Assembly (NCBI GenBank): GCA_963761655.1
Contig: CAVXHI010000008.1
Location: 644,130 to 708,129 of the forward strand
DNA: 64,000 nucleotides
DNA from: RYN-122 sp963761655
Lineage (GTDB): Bacteria > Actinomycetota > Actinomycetes > Mycobacteriales > SCTD01
Reading direction: 5' to 3'
Shown here: in pieces, positions 63,855 through 64,000 of the stretch
How the letters are laid out: the number at the start of each line of letters is the position of its first letter
Position numbering within the stretch: the stretch's first letter is position 1
Translations under genes and position numbers: made by a program
The notes under the pieces: generated by a model
What the model was told of the DNA's origin: nothing
Seen by the model: only the letters and a program-made list of their open reading frames with translations
Database searches by the model: none

Positions 63855-64000
63855 TCACGCGTCCTGGGTGGGAAGGGCGAGCGTCACCCAGTCGTGCATG
63901 CCGCCGCGGTAGTAGGCGAGCGCCGAGGCCGGGTAGCCGGCGTCGAGCAGCTGCCGCAGCGCGTCGGGCGACTGGGGGCACTGCGGGCCGTTGCAGAACA
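63855..64000 (-). CDS. C-terminal part of a second rhodanese, cut by the window edge
   Basis: The last 47 residues of a rhodanese-like protein. FCNGPQCPQSPDALRQLL contains the catalytic Cys and YYRGGMHDWVTLALPTQDA the ending. The 5' end lies beyond the window. It belongs to the same type as the relic at 60499-60605. It is on the same strand as the rhodanese-CstR genes and may begin the operon. Confidence 0.8.
   Translation of the reverse strand, partial: FCNGPQCPQSPDALRQLLDAGYPASALAYYRGGMHDWVTLALPTQDA

Overview
The window is a very GC-rich (roughly three quarters G+C), gene-dense chromosomal segment of an actinomycete. GTG starts are very common, stop/start GTGA overlaps recur, and the housekeeping order pyk - pdtaR (ANTAR regulator) - polA - rpsA - coaE - uvrB is the one known from Mycobacterium and Streptomyces chromosomes. 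The mixture of genes suggests a soil or rock-dwelling order such as Geodermatophilales, Frankiales or Kineosporiales; I cannot name a genus from the sequence alone. No phage, integrase, transposase, CRISPR array or rRNA operon was seen.

Layout. 0-8 kb: glutamate synthase gltB and gltD, then a secreted subtilisin; gltD and the subtilisin are cut by eight apparent single-base indels. 8-14 kb: an unknown protein, pyruvate kinase, a secreted CHAP protein, an odd short-armed tRNA-Leu(CAA), the PdtaR regulator and a branched-chain amino-acid binding lipoprotein. 14-20 kb: livHMGF on the minus strand with a trailing lipoprotein and a divergent second LivF ATPase. 20-25 kb: DUF554, GNAT, polA, a thioesterase and a small membrane protein. 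25-30 kb: aldo/keto reductase, a dienelactone hydrolase / wax-ester synthase pair and an aldehyde dehydrogenase. 30-40 kb: a cell-envelope polysaccharide region (flippase, AftD-like arabinofuranosyltransferase, acyltransferase, GT-C-like membrane protein, GT4, methyltransferase). 40-48.6 kb: MFS transporter with a micro-ORF, methyltransferase, rpsA, a DUF559 gene set among REP-like palindromes, coaE and uvrB. 48.7-53.6 kb: a tight glycosyltransferase / methyltransferase / alpha-toroid trio meeting a second three-gene methyltransferase / GNAT / small-helical unit; I cannot assign this island to a described pathway. 53.7-60 kb: PAP2-DAG kinase fusion, a short DtxR-type regulator, a reductase, a MetX-like hydrolase, and a P450 / Baeyer-Villiger-type monooxygenase pair. 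60-64 kb: a rearranged stretch (an internally duplicated membrane-protein gene with a rhodanese relic inside), a CrtI-like oxidoreductase, and a persulfide-type sulfur cluster (two rhodaneses, a CstR-like repressor, a truncated MBL hydrolase) with a clear palindromic operator.

The most useful leads are the 48.7-53.6 kb island, the CstR/rhodanese system with its operator and broken hydrolase, the rearranged 60.2-61.2 kb locus, the REP-like palindromes around the DUF559 gene, the short-armed tRNA-Leu, and a set of twelve isolated frameshifts in otherwise good genes that look more like sequence errors than decay.
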